Shown: positions 28,003-36,533 of the stretch, in pieces
Layout: each line of letters opens with the position of its first letter
How positions within the stretch are numbered: position 1 is the stretch's first letter
Assembly: GCA_964590495.1 (NCBI GenBank)
Contig: CAZPWQ010000007.1
Location: 1 to 64,000, forward strand
Length of the DNA: 64,000 nt
Direction of reading: 5' to 3'
Source: CAZPWQ01 sp964590495
GTDB lineage: Bacteria > Bacteroidota > Rhodothermia > Balneolales > Balneolaceae
The notes under the pieces: generated by a model
What the model was told of the DNA's origin: nothing
Databases searched by the model: none
Seen by the model: the letters and a program-made list of their open reading frames with translations, nothing else
Position numbers and translations under genes: made by a program

Positions 28003-28040
28003 GGAGCAGATGACTGTGTCCCCACGTCTGCTCCTTTTTT
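28003..28040 (+). terminator. Rho-independent terminator after the Csp-like gene
   Basis: GGAGCAGA (28003-28010) pairs with TCTGCTCC (28027-28034) and is followed by six T. It lies 26 bases after the stop codon and separates the Csp-like transcript from the regulator promoter at 28103. Confidence 0.8.
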
Positions 28041-28102
28041 ACCACTAAGGTGCTCAGAACACTAAGGCTATGTAGTGAGCCTCTGATAATTAAAATTTTT
28101 AT

Positions 28103-28134
28103 TTGACTCTGGACCAAGGTCTATGCTTTATGTT
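28103..28134 (+). promoter_or_regulatory. MerR-type promoter/operator, copy 4 (regulator's own)
   Basis: TTGACT (28103-28108), 20-base spacer with GACCAAGGTC, and TATGTT (28129-28134). It is 83 bases before the regulator's ATG, which implies the regulator controls its own gene. Confidence 0.85.
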
Positions 28135-28217
28135 ATATTAAAAATTTGAAATCAGTTGGAGCAACTATTTATAAAAATGATTGTTCAGGCTATTGAAAAA
28201 CCAGCCGGGTGAATCTC

Positions 28218-28658
28218 ATGTTCAGACAAGATCCCAATACATACAAAATAGGTAAAGCCGCTGAACTGGCGGGAGTGAACAAGGATACCATTCGCTACTA
28301 CGAAGAACGGGAACTCATACCAAAACCTGATCGCAGGCGCTCGGGGTATCGCATTCTTACCAAGCGTCATATTAATCAGATCAAGTTTATTAAGCGGGCC
28401 TAGGAACTCGGCTTCACACTCAGTGAAATAAAGGAACTCCTTGAGCTGCGAATGGATGATGATACCACCTGTTCCGAAATAAAGAAAGAAGCTCAACATA
28501 AATACCGGGATGTGGTTGAGAAAATTAACGATCTGCAGCGAATCAAGGATACCATAATCGACCTAATCGACACCTGTGACGGCGAAGGTCCAAAAGGGGA
28601 ATGCCCCATCCTGGAAGCCCTGGAAGGGGAAAGTGAAACGGGCAGGAATTTGCGATGA
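28218..28658 (+). pseudogene. merR: MerR-family metal regulator interrupted by an in-frame amber codon
   Basis: The start ATG at 28218 has GGGTGA upstream (a GTG at 28209 is in frame). Codons 1-61 encode the winged-helix DNA-binding domain: IGKAAELAGVNKDTIRYYEE, GYRILTKRHINQIKFIKRA. Codon 62 (28401-28403) is TAG; homologues have Q here (KRAQELGFTL), so CAG to TAG is the simplest change. The same frame then runs on with ELGFTLSEIKELLEL, a dimerisation helix and Cys at 85, 120 and 129. The spacing of 35 and 9 equals that of MerR C82/C117/C126 and of PbrR. Without readthrough only the DNA-binding part would be made. It could be inactivated, amber-suppressed, or a sequence error. Confidence 0.88.
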
Positions 28659-28992
28659 AAAGCCGAATGATGGTAAAGCATCTCTCCTTCGCCAGTCAAC
28701 AGTTTAATTCAGGAGATCCTTGAATGGCAACCAGCGAAGACAATGGCTCCCTGCCCCCCAACGGGATTCTTCGGCGGCGGGCCGGATAACCGCCGGCCCT
28801 GGCTCAGAATGACAATGAGGGGGAAGGAATTTAAAATATAGCCCTACTCACTTATTCCAGAGCGTTTATCACACAGGCACCTGCACCAGAAACTGTCATC
28901 CTGAGCGGAGGACGGGTATTTGTTTTAATACCCAAGGATCTCGTGGCACAGCACGTCTCCTTCACCAACAAAAATATATGGGCGAAATGCAA
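28659..28992. repeat. Dispersed GTCAT-type repeats downstream of the regulator
   Basis: From about 28705 to 28815 runs a unit with AGGAGATCC, TGGCAACCAGC, GATTCTTCGGCGGCGG and GGCTCAGAATGACAA; a close relative lies at 62690-62850. A second unit at 28894-28945 begins TGTCATCCTGAGCGGAGGA and ends AAGGATCTCG. No gene is supported. Confidence 0.6.
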
Positions 28993-30354
28993 TTATTCCT
29001 TATTTATATCACCTTCACGATACAACACATCCAGCAGTAGCGATGCCGTCCAGGTGAAATCATCCGTGCCATATCCTTCACCGCTGTCGGTATCATAGTA
29101 TTCACGAAAACCACTCTTCAGAGGCAGCTGAATTATCGACTTCTTAATTTGCGCCACATAATCCTCGTACCCATACTTTCCGAGCCCATGACTAAGCAGC
29201 CAATTCATATTGATCCAAACGGGTCCCCGCCAATACATTCTGCCGGAATAGTCGTCCCCGCTTCGGTCGTAACTCGGAGCCGGAAAACACTCATCAGTCA
29301 TCTGGCAGAAACAGTGTGTATTCAGATACTGAAACATCTGCTCTTGCTGATCTTCACCGGGTATATCGGCAAACAGGGGGAGAAATCCCGATAAGACCCG
29401 CGCCTGTACTTTTTTATCTGCCTGCATGTCATAGTCGGCATACATATCCTCTTCATCAAACCATAATTTATCATTCATGGCGCGAGCGGTTTGATCAGCC
29501 CATTCATTAAAAAGATCAGGATCATCACCGATGAGACCGGCAATTTCTGCGAGATCTCTGTTCGCCTTGCAGTATAGCGTATTGAAGAGAACATCCTGTA
29601 CCAGGAAGGGGCATTCATCTTTCCTGATCTTTTCTTCATCATAATTCCGTTCCCGGAAAAAATTCACCAGATAAACAAATTGATCATATCTCTCATCCGA
29701 AGGCCGGTCGGCCGGATCTACATTAATAATATCCCTCCGTTTATAGTGTGGCACCTTTTCCAGCTTCACTGTTATACGATTTAAAATTTCATCCCAGATC
29801 GGAGAATTGTCCTGGCCGGACTCCCAGGGATGCCTGATATAGACCAATCCTTCATCAAAGGGATCACGTTCACGATTCAGATAGGTATGCCATTTTTTTA
29901 GGTCTGGAAATAACTCAGCTGCAAAATCTATAGCTTGTTCACGATCCGGTGCATAACGTATCAGATGACGCAGACTCGTGGCGTGAATGGGAGGTTGACA
30001 AATGCCGGAAGTATACGGTTCCCCCGGGGCGTTGGGAGAACGATCTGACTGCCAAAAATCAGGGCCGGGAAAATAATTTTCAAAATTATTTTCTTTGTTA
30101 AATACAATTTGAGGAATCATTCCGTTCTCCCACTGGCCACTGAGCAGGTGACGCAATTCCTGTTCGGCCCGTTGTTGGTTATAATGGGCATAACCAATAA
30201 CAATAAAGGCTGTATCCCATGACCATTGGTGCGGATACTGACCCGATGCAGGACGGGTAAAAGAACCGGTCCAGTTTTTTTCGAGAACTTCTTTTGCAAC
30301 CCCGGCAAGTTGTTCTATTTCTTCCGGCTCAGGCTCTGGTGAGGGATTTTGCAT
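28993..30354 (-). CDS. GH63-like glycosidase (MGH1-type)
   Basis: 453 residues, predicted (alpha/alpha)6 barrel. Motifs of the GH63/mannosylglycerate-hydrolase group are visible: QYPHQWSWDTAFIVIGYAHY (the WDT substrate-binding motif), GMIPQIVFN, YIRHPWESGQDNSPIWDE with a catalytic Asp/Glu candidate, YWRGPVWINMNWLLSHGL, and GFREYYDTDSGEGYGTDDF with the second acid. There is no signal peptide, so it acts in the cytoplasm, perhaps on a compatible solute such as mannosylglycerate or glucosylglycerate, or on a glucoside. It stands alone. Confidence 0.85.
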   Translation of the reverse strand: MQNPSPEPEPEEIEQLAGVAKEVLEKNWTGSFTRPASGQYPHQWSWDTAFIVIGYAHYNQQRAEQELRHLLSGQWENGMIPQIVFNKENNFENYFPGPDFWQSDRSPNAPGEPYTSGICQPPIHATSLRHLIRYAPDREQAIDFAAELFPDLKKWHTYLNRERDPFDEGLVYIRHPWESGQDNSPIWDEILNRITVKLEKVPHYKRRDIINVDPADRPSDERYDQFVYLVNFFRERNYDEEKIRKDECPFLVQDVLFNTLYCKANRDLAEIAGLIGDDPDLFNEWADQTARAMNDKLWFDEEDMYADYDMQADKKVQARVLSGFLPLFADIPGEDQQEQMFQYLNTHCFCQMTDECFPAPSYDRSGDDYSGRMYWRGPVWINMNWLLSHGLGKYGYEDYVAQIKKSIIQLPLKSGFREYYDTDSGEGYGTDDFTWTASLLLDVLYREGDINKE

Positions 30355-31290
30355 AGCAGGAAAACTGTATTAAAATTGACTTGATTCATGCTTCTTTGAA
30401 ATTTGGTAGATATTTGACTTCATCTATAACAATTTTCTTACTATGAACTTTCCGCCGGAATTAATCTTTCGGATTATGTGGAAAACGTACCGGAATAGCG
30501 TTTGGGATCAGGATAAGAGCAAGCCTAAAATTCGAAAGGTTCAAGCGTGGACTCTTGAACCAGCACGGGTTTGTTTAAAATCCGAAGCACGAATGTTCAA
30601 AATCCAAAATATTTGAGCTTTTAGAATTAAAGTAGCACAAAACAATTCAATCGTGCTTATTTCTTAATCAACAGCAGCCGTTTCGAATTTTGGTCATTTG
30701 GATTTTGGGTTTTCAGACATTCGTGCTTCGGATTTCAGGAAGTCATTCATCCGAAGCAGTTACCCATCCATATATTTTCTGCACCTCCATGAGGGATACA
30801 GAAATATTTATACTGTCTTGAGCTTTAATAAAATAATTATCCGGATATCGGGGATTAAAAAATTAAAAATATTAGGGAAGAAATCGGTCCGGTATCTCGT
30901 CTATATAACAAGATGAATCTTAACAATACAACAGAATCACTGGTATGTTTTCCTGTAAAAAATTGTTGACCCTATGTTTGCCGAACCAGCTGGTAAATAT
31001 TAAAACTTACAAATAGTACAAAATGATGCTTACTTTGCATTCGATAATATAGAGTGGGTTACCCCGTTTTTTTAGTGATAGAAAGGAAACAATTCACCCG
31101 ATGGGCAAAATAGAAATTGTTGGTTACATCCCGCTCTTTGATACCGACTGAAATACCGTAAGTAACAACATTGGTAAGAATCAAATCAATGATGACAAAT
31201 AGTTGATGCACGTCATTCGTCGAATCGTACAATTTTTACAACAGGATACCAGAAACAGATTTTATTAATCAAATTCAAGAATGACCAACT
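30355..31290. other. Long gene-free region
   Basis: 936 bases with no supported gene. It holds a GGTTCAAGCGTGGACTCTTGAACC-like dyad (about 30538-30561, in two arms), the MITE-like element at 30578-30735, and AT-rich sequence before 31291. A TTTGCA..TATAAT-like region near 31030-31055 may be a promoter, but that is weak. Confidence 0.5.
30578..30735. mobile_element. MITE-like element, copy 1 (perfect 19-bp inverted ends)
   Basis: AAATCCGAAGCACGAATGT (30578-30596) is the exact complement of 30717-30735. The inside contains CAGCAGCCGTTTCG and no ORF. A related copy is at 43125-43282 (shared GAAGCACGAAT, CCAAAA, GCAGCCGTTTCG). Size 158 bp. Confidence 0.72.
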
Positions 31291-31806
31291 ATGAAATTAA
31301 CAAAAATGATATTACTCCTCTTCGTATCTCTTTTATTGGGATTTTCAATCTCGCAGGCACAAACTGAGGAAAAAAGGAATACTCAAACAAACATTACGTG
31401 GTATGAATTGGGAGAAGCCCAAAAATTGGCGATGGAGAATGATAAAAAAGTGCTCGTCTTTGCCGAGGCAAGCTGGTGTTCTTTTTGTAAGAAAATGAAG
31501 CGGGAAGTATTTCCGGATACGAATATTAAAGCGGAAACATCCAAACATTTTTATCCTGTTAAAATAGATATTGAATCCGAGGAAAAAGTTACTTTCAACG
31601 GTAATGAAATGACCCAGAGGCAATTCAGCAAACATATGAATGTTTCGGCAACTCCTACCTTTTTCTTTTTGGAGGGGGACGGGTCAATTATAGGCACTAA
31701 GCCGGGTTATGTTAAAAAGGATGTATACCAGACTCTTTTAACCTATGTCGGGACTGAGGCCTATAACCAAATAGAATTCGAAGAATATCTGAATCAAAAA
31801 GAATAA
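31291..31806 (+). CDS. Secreted thioredoxin-fold protein (paralogue 1)
   Basis: 171 residues with signal peptide ending SQAQ. A thioredoxin-like fold has the active site WCSFCKK (EASWCSFC), then VKIDIESEEKVTFNGNEMTQ, cis-Pro loop VSATPTFFFL and GYVKKDVYQTLLTYVGTEAY. It is related to the protein at 42560-43060. It lies 136 bases before dsbD on the same strand, so it probably receives electrons from DsbD in the periplasm and reduces disulfides or helps protein repair. Confidence 0.86.
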   Translation: MKLTKMILLLFVSLLLGFSISQAQTEEKRNTQTNITWYELGEAQKLAMENDKKVLVFAEASWCSFCKKMKREVFPDTNIKAETSKHFYPVKIDIESEEKVTFNGNEMTQRQFSKHMNVSATPTFFFLEGDGSIIGTKPGYVKKDVYQTLLTYVGTEAYNQIEFEEYLNQKE

Positions 31807-31942
31807 TATGGGTATAATCAAAAGTTAAAATTTAACACTCAAGACAAAGAGTAATTATCTGTAATTCCAGGAAATTTTTAAAAAATACACATGTACAGGC
31901 TAACTTTATACAGTGATTGAATAATAAATTAATAAGCAGATT

Positions 31943-33808
31943 ATGAATTTACGTGCCATCATTATTTTATGGTCTTTTTTACTGGCGGTTATGCCGCTTA
32001 ACGCACAGCAAAGCGAGCAGACCGGCACTGCCAGTCTGAGCGAACCACAAGGGCAGTTTGAAGGAGAAACACCCCAGGCCAGCAACAGTGCCGGGAAAGT
32101 AACCGTTGATGCAAAGCTTTCACAAAATGTCGTTCCCGCCGGTTCGGCCTTTAGGGTGGCCGTAATTGTGGATATTGAAGAGGGATGGCACGTAAATTCC
32201 AACCAGCCCACGCTGGATTACCTGATCGGTACTTCTTTTTCACTGGATGAAACAGCCGGTTTTGCCGTTACAGATGTGCAATATCCGGAAGCAAAAGTGC
32301 TGACATTCGATTTTGCCGAGGAGCCGCTGGATGTATATGAGGGTGAGACCCCGATTTTCCTGAACATTCAAACCTCCGACACGCTGAAACCCGGCCAGTA
32401 TAATCTGGAAGGACGAGCCCGCATACAGGCTTGCAATGACCAGGTTTGTCTGGCCCCCTCGACTATGGATACACGTATTTCTGTAGAAGTTTCAGCTCCG
32501 GGAACAGGATTTCAGGCAATAAATCAAGATCTTTTTGGAGATTATGAACAAAGTCAGGGTTCGGTTACCGATGCTTTTTCAGCCAACAGCAGTACAGAAA
32601 TTGCTGCCTTATTTGACCAGCAGGGATATTTATGGGCCTTTTTGGGAATTTTTCTGATAGGTTTGGCACTCAACCTGACGCCCTGTGTCTATCCTATGCT
32701 TTCGGTTACGGTCTCATTGTTCGGTGGTCAGGCCAATGAACATAGTAATATTGGCAAGTCGTTTACAATGGCATCCATTTATGTATTGGGGATCGTAGCG
32801 ATGTACAGCGTGCTGGGTATCGCGGCGGCTTATACAGGCAGTCTGTTCGGCAGCTGGCTGCAAAGCCCCTGGGTTCTGGCCGGAATAGGAGTCCTGATTT
32901 TTGGTCTGGCTTTAAGCATGTTCGGCCTTTATGAATTGCAGCCCCCGCAGTGGATGATGCAGAAATTTAGCGGGGCCCAACAGGCTACCGGTGTTACTGG
33001 TCATTTTCTGTCGGGCCTGGTGGTAGGCATTTTCGCCGCACCGTGTATCGGTCCGCCTATTATTGCACTTCTGGCATTCGTCGGTGCACAGGGCGATCCG
33101 ATGTTTGGATTCCTCACCATGTTTATTCTGGCCTTTGGATTGGGCGTGCCTTATCTCATTCTCGGAACGTTTAGCGGAATGCTTAATAAACTGCCCCAAT
33201 CCGGAACGTGGATGGTTTGGGTAAAAAAGGTATTCGGCGTTATTTTGGTTGGCGTGGCCCTGTTTTATATTGCCCTCGCCTTTTTCCCATCATATGCCAC
33301 ACACGTTATTCCGGTGGTATTGCTTGCCGGCGGTATTTATCTGGCACTGGCCAAAGGCTCCGGTACAGGAAAAGGTGTTTTCAAGTATGTCAAATGGACA
33401 GTAGGTGCGGCCTCGGTTATTATCGGACTACTTTTCGTTCAAAACCTGACTAAACCGGGCATACAGTGGGAAGAATATTCACCCGAAAAACTGGAACAAG
33501 CCCGTGCTGACGGTGTTCCTGTAATGATGGATTTCTATGCCGACTGGTGTGTGCCCTGCCTGGAGCTGGACCGTGTAACATTTACCGATTCCGATGTGAT
33601 TGAAGAAACCTCAGAATTCAAGAAATTAAAAGTGGATCTGACACGATATGAATCGGAACGGTCGACAAAACTACGGGAAGAGTTTGAAGTTATGGGAGTA
33701 CCCACCATTGTGTTTATTGACCCCGATGGTAATGAAGTTAAAGATGCCCGGGTCGTAGGTTTCCTAAACCCTGAGTCATTCCTGGAAAAGGCAAATAAAG
33801 TACAGTAA
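31943..33808 (+). CDS. dsbD: Thiol:disulfide interchange protein DsbD
   Basis: 621 residues with all three DsbD parts. A signal peptide is followed by an N-terminal periplasmic domain (to about 210) with ACNDQVC, then eight helices with the redox cysteines in NLTPCVYPM and FAAPCIGPP, and a C-terminal thioredoxin domain with DWCVPC (about residue 533). It moves electrons from cytosolic thioredoxin across the inner membrane to periplasmic partners. The neighbours (thioredoxin-like protein, small membrane protein, flavoprotein) suggest a single redox operon. Confidence 0.93.
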   Translation: MNLRAIIILWSFLLAVMPLNAQQSEQTGTASLSEPQGQFEGETPQASNSAGKVTVDAKLSQNVVPAGSAFRVAVIVDIEEGWHVNSNQPTLDYLIGTSFSLDETAGFAVTDVQYPEAKVLTFDFAEEPLDVYEGETPIFLNIQTSDTLKPGQYNLEGRARIQACNDQVCLAPSTMDTRISVEVSAPGTGFQAINQDLFGDYEQSQGSVTDAFSANSSTEIAALFDQQGYLWAFLGIFLIGLALNLTPCVYPMLSVTVSLFGGQANEHSNIGKSFTMASIYVLGIVAMYSVLGIAAAYTGSLFGSWLQSPWVLAGIGVLIFGLALSMFGLYELQPPQWMMQKFSGAQQATGVTGHFLSGLVVGIFAAPCIGPPIIALLAFVGAQGDPMFGFLTMFILAFGLGVPYLILGTFSGMLNKLPQSGTWMVWVKKVFGVILVGVALFYIALAFFPSYATHVIPVVLLAGGIYLALAKGSGTGKGVFKYVKWTVGAASVIIGLLFVQNLTKPGIQWEEYSPEKLEQARADGVPVMMDFYADWCVPCLELDRVTFTDSDVIEETSEFKKLKVDLTRYESERSTKLREEFEVMGVPTIVFIDPDGNEVKDARVVGFLNPESFLEKANKVQ

Positions 33809-33927
33809 TTACAGCCAAGATACTCATTTTCGATCGGTGATTATCATTCATAAGAGAAATCTTCTCAGCAGTTTTTAATTTGCCCGTAGTCTCAAAGATA
33901 TAGAATAATTAAAATGAATCTGATATT

Positions 33928-34239
33928 ATGGAACTGGAATTAATACATGAGTGGCTGATGAATTTATCAGCCGACTACAATGTCAATCCCTATATTTTTG
34001 CAGCTATCTACGTTGGAGCAATTCCTTTTTTTACCATATCCGTAGCTTGGATTATCCGGAATAAGAAACAGAAAAAACCGATAACCTTACCGGTTTTTTT
34101 AACCGGTTTCTTTCTCTCCTCGGCCTATCTCTACCTGCTGGTGGCCGGTGAGAACGTACCGACATGGGTATATGCGCTGGTAGTGGGATTACTCGGGTAT
34201 GGTATTTATGCTACATTTAAAAAAATTAATAATAAATAA
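33928..34239 (+). CDS. Small three-helix membrane protein
   Basis: 103 residues with three hydrophobic segments (about 24-43, 54-72 and 79-95) separated by a Lys-rich loop (RNKKQKKP). No family motif is recognised. It ends 11 bases before the flavoprotein gene and follows dsbD by 119 bases, so it most likely shares their transcript. A role as a membrane anchor or electron-transfer partner of the flavoprotein is possible. Confidence 0.65.
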   Translation: MELELIHEWLMNLSADYNVNPYIFAAIYVGAIPFFTISVAWIIRNKKQKKPITLPVFLTGFFLSSAYLYLLVAGENVPTWVYALVVGLLGYGIYATFKKINNK

Positions 34240-34250
34240 ATTTCTACTGT

Positions 34251-35723
34251 ATGAAATACGACTATGATCTGTTAGTAATAGGCGGGGGCGCGGCCGGACT
34301 TACAGCGGCCGGTATAGGTGCGAATTTTGGAGCAAAAACTTTAATGGTGGAGGCAAATAAATTGGGCGGCGACTGCACCTGGACCGGATGTGTACCCAGT
34401 AAAACCTTGCTTCATGCTTCCCAACTGGCCGAAAGTTCCCTGCAGGCTGAGAATTTCGGGATGGAGATAGCAAAAGATATGAACTTTTCATCCATTATGA
34501 AGCATGTACGAAATAAACGTCGTGAGGTATATGAAGAAGCTGATGACCCTGATATCTACCGTGATATGGGTGTAGAAATTGAATTCGGAAAAGCTTCGTT
34601 TGTGGATACACATACAGTTACCATTAATGGAGATGTAACAAAAGAGGTCTCATCTCGTTACATTATCATCGGCACCGGCAGCAAGGCAATGGTCCCTCCG
34701 ATTCCCGGACTCGACAGTGTAGACTATTATACGAATGAAACTATTTTTGAACTGACGGAACAACCTGAAAATCTGGCTATTATCGGAGCCGGTCCTATTG
34801 GTATTGAAATGGCTCAGGCTTTTCAGCGACTGGGTACTTCGGTTACCGTATTTGATATGCTGCCCCGTATCCTATCCAATGATGATGAAGAGCTGGCCGG
34901 AATGCTGCAGAAACGATTACACAGCGAAGGAGTTGAGTTCAAGCTTTCGGCTTCTGTCAATGAAATATCTGAATCCTCGGATAATAATATCAAAATAGCC
35001 GCCGAACTTGACGGACAGCAGATGAGCTGGTCGGGTGATGCTATACTGGTCGCCACCGGAAGAACAGCAAACTATGAAGATCTTAATCTGGATAAAGCCG
35101 GTATCGACTATACCAAAAAAGGAATTACAGTGGACAACCGCTGCCGGACTAACGTCAAACGCATTTTTGCGGTAGGAGACGTGACGGGCCGGTATCAGCT
35201 TACGCATATGTCGGAACATATGGCCAAAGTGGCAACAACCAGAGCTCTGCTTAAAGTACCGATGAAAATAGATGAAAAGCATGTGCCATGGAGTACCTAT
35301 ACCGATCCGGAACTGGCCCATGTGGGTGCTACTGAAAAACAACTGAAAGAAAAAGAAGCCTCTTACGAAGTCTATCGCTTCCCGTACGATAAAGTAGACC
35401 GCGCTTTAACCGATGATGCGACCGATGGTTTGATCAAGATTTTTGCCAGAAAGGTGGACGGGAAAATTCTGGGAGCCACTATTTATGGTAAGCAGGCCGG
35501 TGATTTGATCGGTGAGTATGCATTGGCTATGCGAAACGGGGTTACCCTCCGTAATATAGCCGATACTATCCACCCTTACCCGACCTACGGCCTTGGTATA
35601 CGGCGTGCAGCTGATCAATGGTATGTGAAAAATCAGTCGAAGTGGCTTACCAGGCTTATTAAATGGCTTTTCGGTTACCGGGGAACCATACCGGATTTAA
35701 GTGATGAAGATCGTATTATGTAA
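34251..35723 (+). CDS. FAD-dependent disulfide oxidoreductase (MerA-like, no C-terminal Cys pair)
   Basis: 490 residues, class I pyridine-nucleotide-disulfide reductase. FAD-binding LLVIGGGAAGLTAA at the N-terminus, redox pair GGDCTWTGCVPSKTL, NAD(P)-binding IIGAGPIGIEMAQ, second FAD motif IFAVGDVTG, and the dimerisation domain with HPYPTYG containing the catalytic His. Mercuric reductase ends in a vicinal Cys pair; this one ends DLSDEDRIM, so it is not a canonical MerA. The C-terminal tail (about 450-480) is basic and aromatic and may touch the membrane. Likely role: thiol or quinone redox with dsbD neighbours. Confidence 0.87.
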   Translation: MKYDYDLLVIGGGAAGLTAAGIGANFGAKTLMVEANKLGGDCTWTGCVPSKTLLHASQLAESSLQAENFGMEIAKDMNFSSIMKHVRNKRREVYEEADDPDIYRDMGVEIEFGKASFVDTHTVTINGDVTKEVSSRYIIIGTGSKAMVPPIPGLDSVDYYTNETIFELTEQPENLAIIGAGPIGIEMAQAFQRLGTSVTVFDMLPRILSNDDEELAGMLQKRLHSEGVEFKLSASVNEISESSDNNIKIAAELDGQQMSWSGDAILVATGRTANYEDLNLDKAGIDYTKKGITVDNRCRTNVKRIFAVGDVTGRYQLTHMSEHMAKVATTRALLKVPMKIDEKHVPWSTYTDPELAHVGATEKQLKEKEASYEVYRFPYDKVDRALTDDATDGLIKIFARKVDGKILGATIYGKQAGDLIGEYALAMRNGVTLRNIADTIHPYPTYGLGIRRAADQWYVKNQSKWLTRLIKWLFGYRGTIPDLSDEDRIM

Positions 35724-35812
35724 ATTAAATGACGCCGCCGGAGGATTAAAAAGGAGGAAAGGAGACCGGAAGAAGGGAGTCCGGAAATTTTACACAATGC
35801 AGTAAAACATTT

Positions 35813-36517
35813 TTATGAATGGCCGAATCTTGTCCCGCAAATTAATTTTTGGTAGGCATGCAGCATAGCCTGTTGCGAAGCACCGAATGCATACATTAAA
35901 AAAATGATAAGATTAATAAAATTGACTTTCAGATAGTTATTTTGTTCATATTTTCGCGGAGATACAATGACATTATCAGGCAGAATTCTGAAAGTTTTTC
36001 TAGGCCTCAAACGCTGTATCATTTCAAAATCTTCCATGATATCATAATTTTTGAAGCCGTTTAGTTCTTCAAATACAGAGCTTTTGATAAAAAGAGTCTG
36101 ATCACCACCTCTGCACATTAAAAAATCAAACCGTGTGAACCACGAGTTTATTTTAAGAGCCCATCTATCCGAATCAAAATTAAATCGGTAGCAGCCGGAT
36201 TCGCAGCCTTCCCGGACAGCTGTTATAATATCATTTGCATAAGATTTGGGCGGATACGTATCAGCATGAACAAAATACAATATATCCCCGCTTGCCTGTA
36301 CAGCCCCGGCATTCATCTGGGCAGCCCGTCCTTTTTCAGGTGATTTTATGAATCGGACTCCGGCTTCCAATACCCGGGATTCCGTATTGTCGGTACTGTG
36401 ACCGTCTACAACCAGTATTTCACTTACGTGATCATTCGCATGGTTTTTCAAATGGACTAAAAGCTCTGAGATAATATCTTCTTCATTATACACCGGAATA
36501 ATAATACTGATCTTCAT
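35813..36517 (-). CDS. TIGR04283-family arsenosugar-type glycosyltransferase
   Basis: 234 residues, GT-A family 2 enzyme. N-terminal SIIIPVYNEEDII, VVDGHSTDNT, KGRAAQMNAGA, and ILYFVHADTYPP (the DxD-like metal-binding site), then CRGGDQTLFIKSSVFEELNG and IMEDFEMIQRL. These motifs fit the TIGR04283 group linked to arsenosugar production. An ArsM-type methyltransferase is 3.1 kb away, but no ArsS radical-SAM gene is in the window. It ends in the same strand group as the DUF3047 gene upstream. Confidence 0.86.
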   Translation of the reverse strand: MKISIIIPVYNEEDIISELLVHLKNHANDHVSEILVVDGHSTDNTESRVLEAGVRFIKSPEKGRAAQMNAGAVQASGDILYFVHADTYPPKSYANDIITAVREGCESGCYRFNFDSDRWALKINSWFTRFDFLMCRGGDQTLFIKSSVFEELNGFKNYDIMEDFEMIQRLRPRKTFRILPDNVIVSPRKYEQNNYLKVNFINLIIFLMYAFGASQQAMLHAYQKLICGTRFGHS

Positions 36518-36533
36518 GGTGTCGAAAAGAATT

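Noticed and set aside
34251..35723. Naming the flavoprotein a mercuric reductase
   Set aside because: It lacks the C-terminal vicinal Cys pair and the usual GGTCVNVGC site and is outside the MerR-controlled set.
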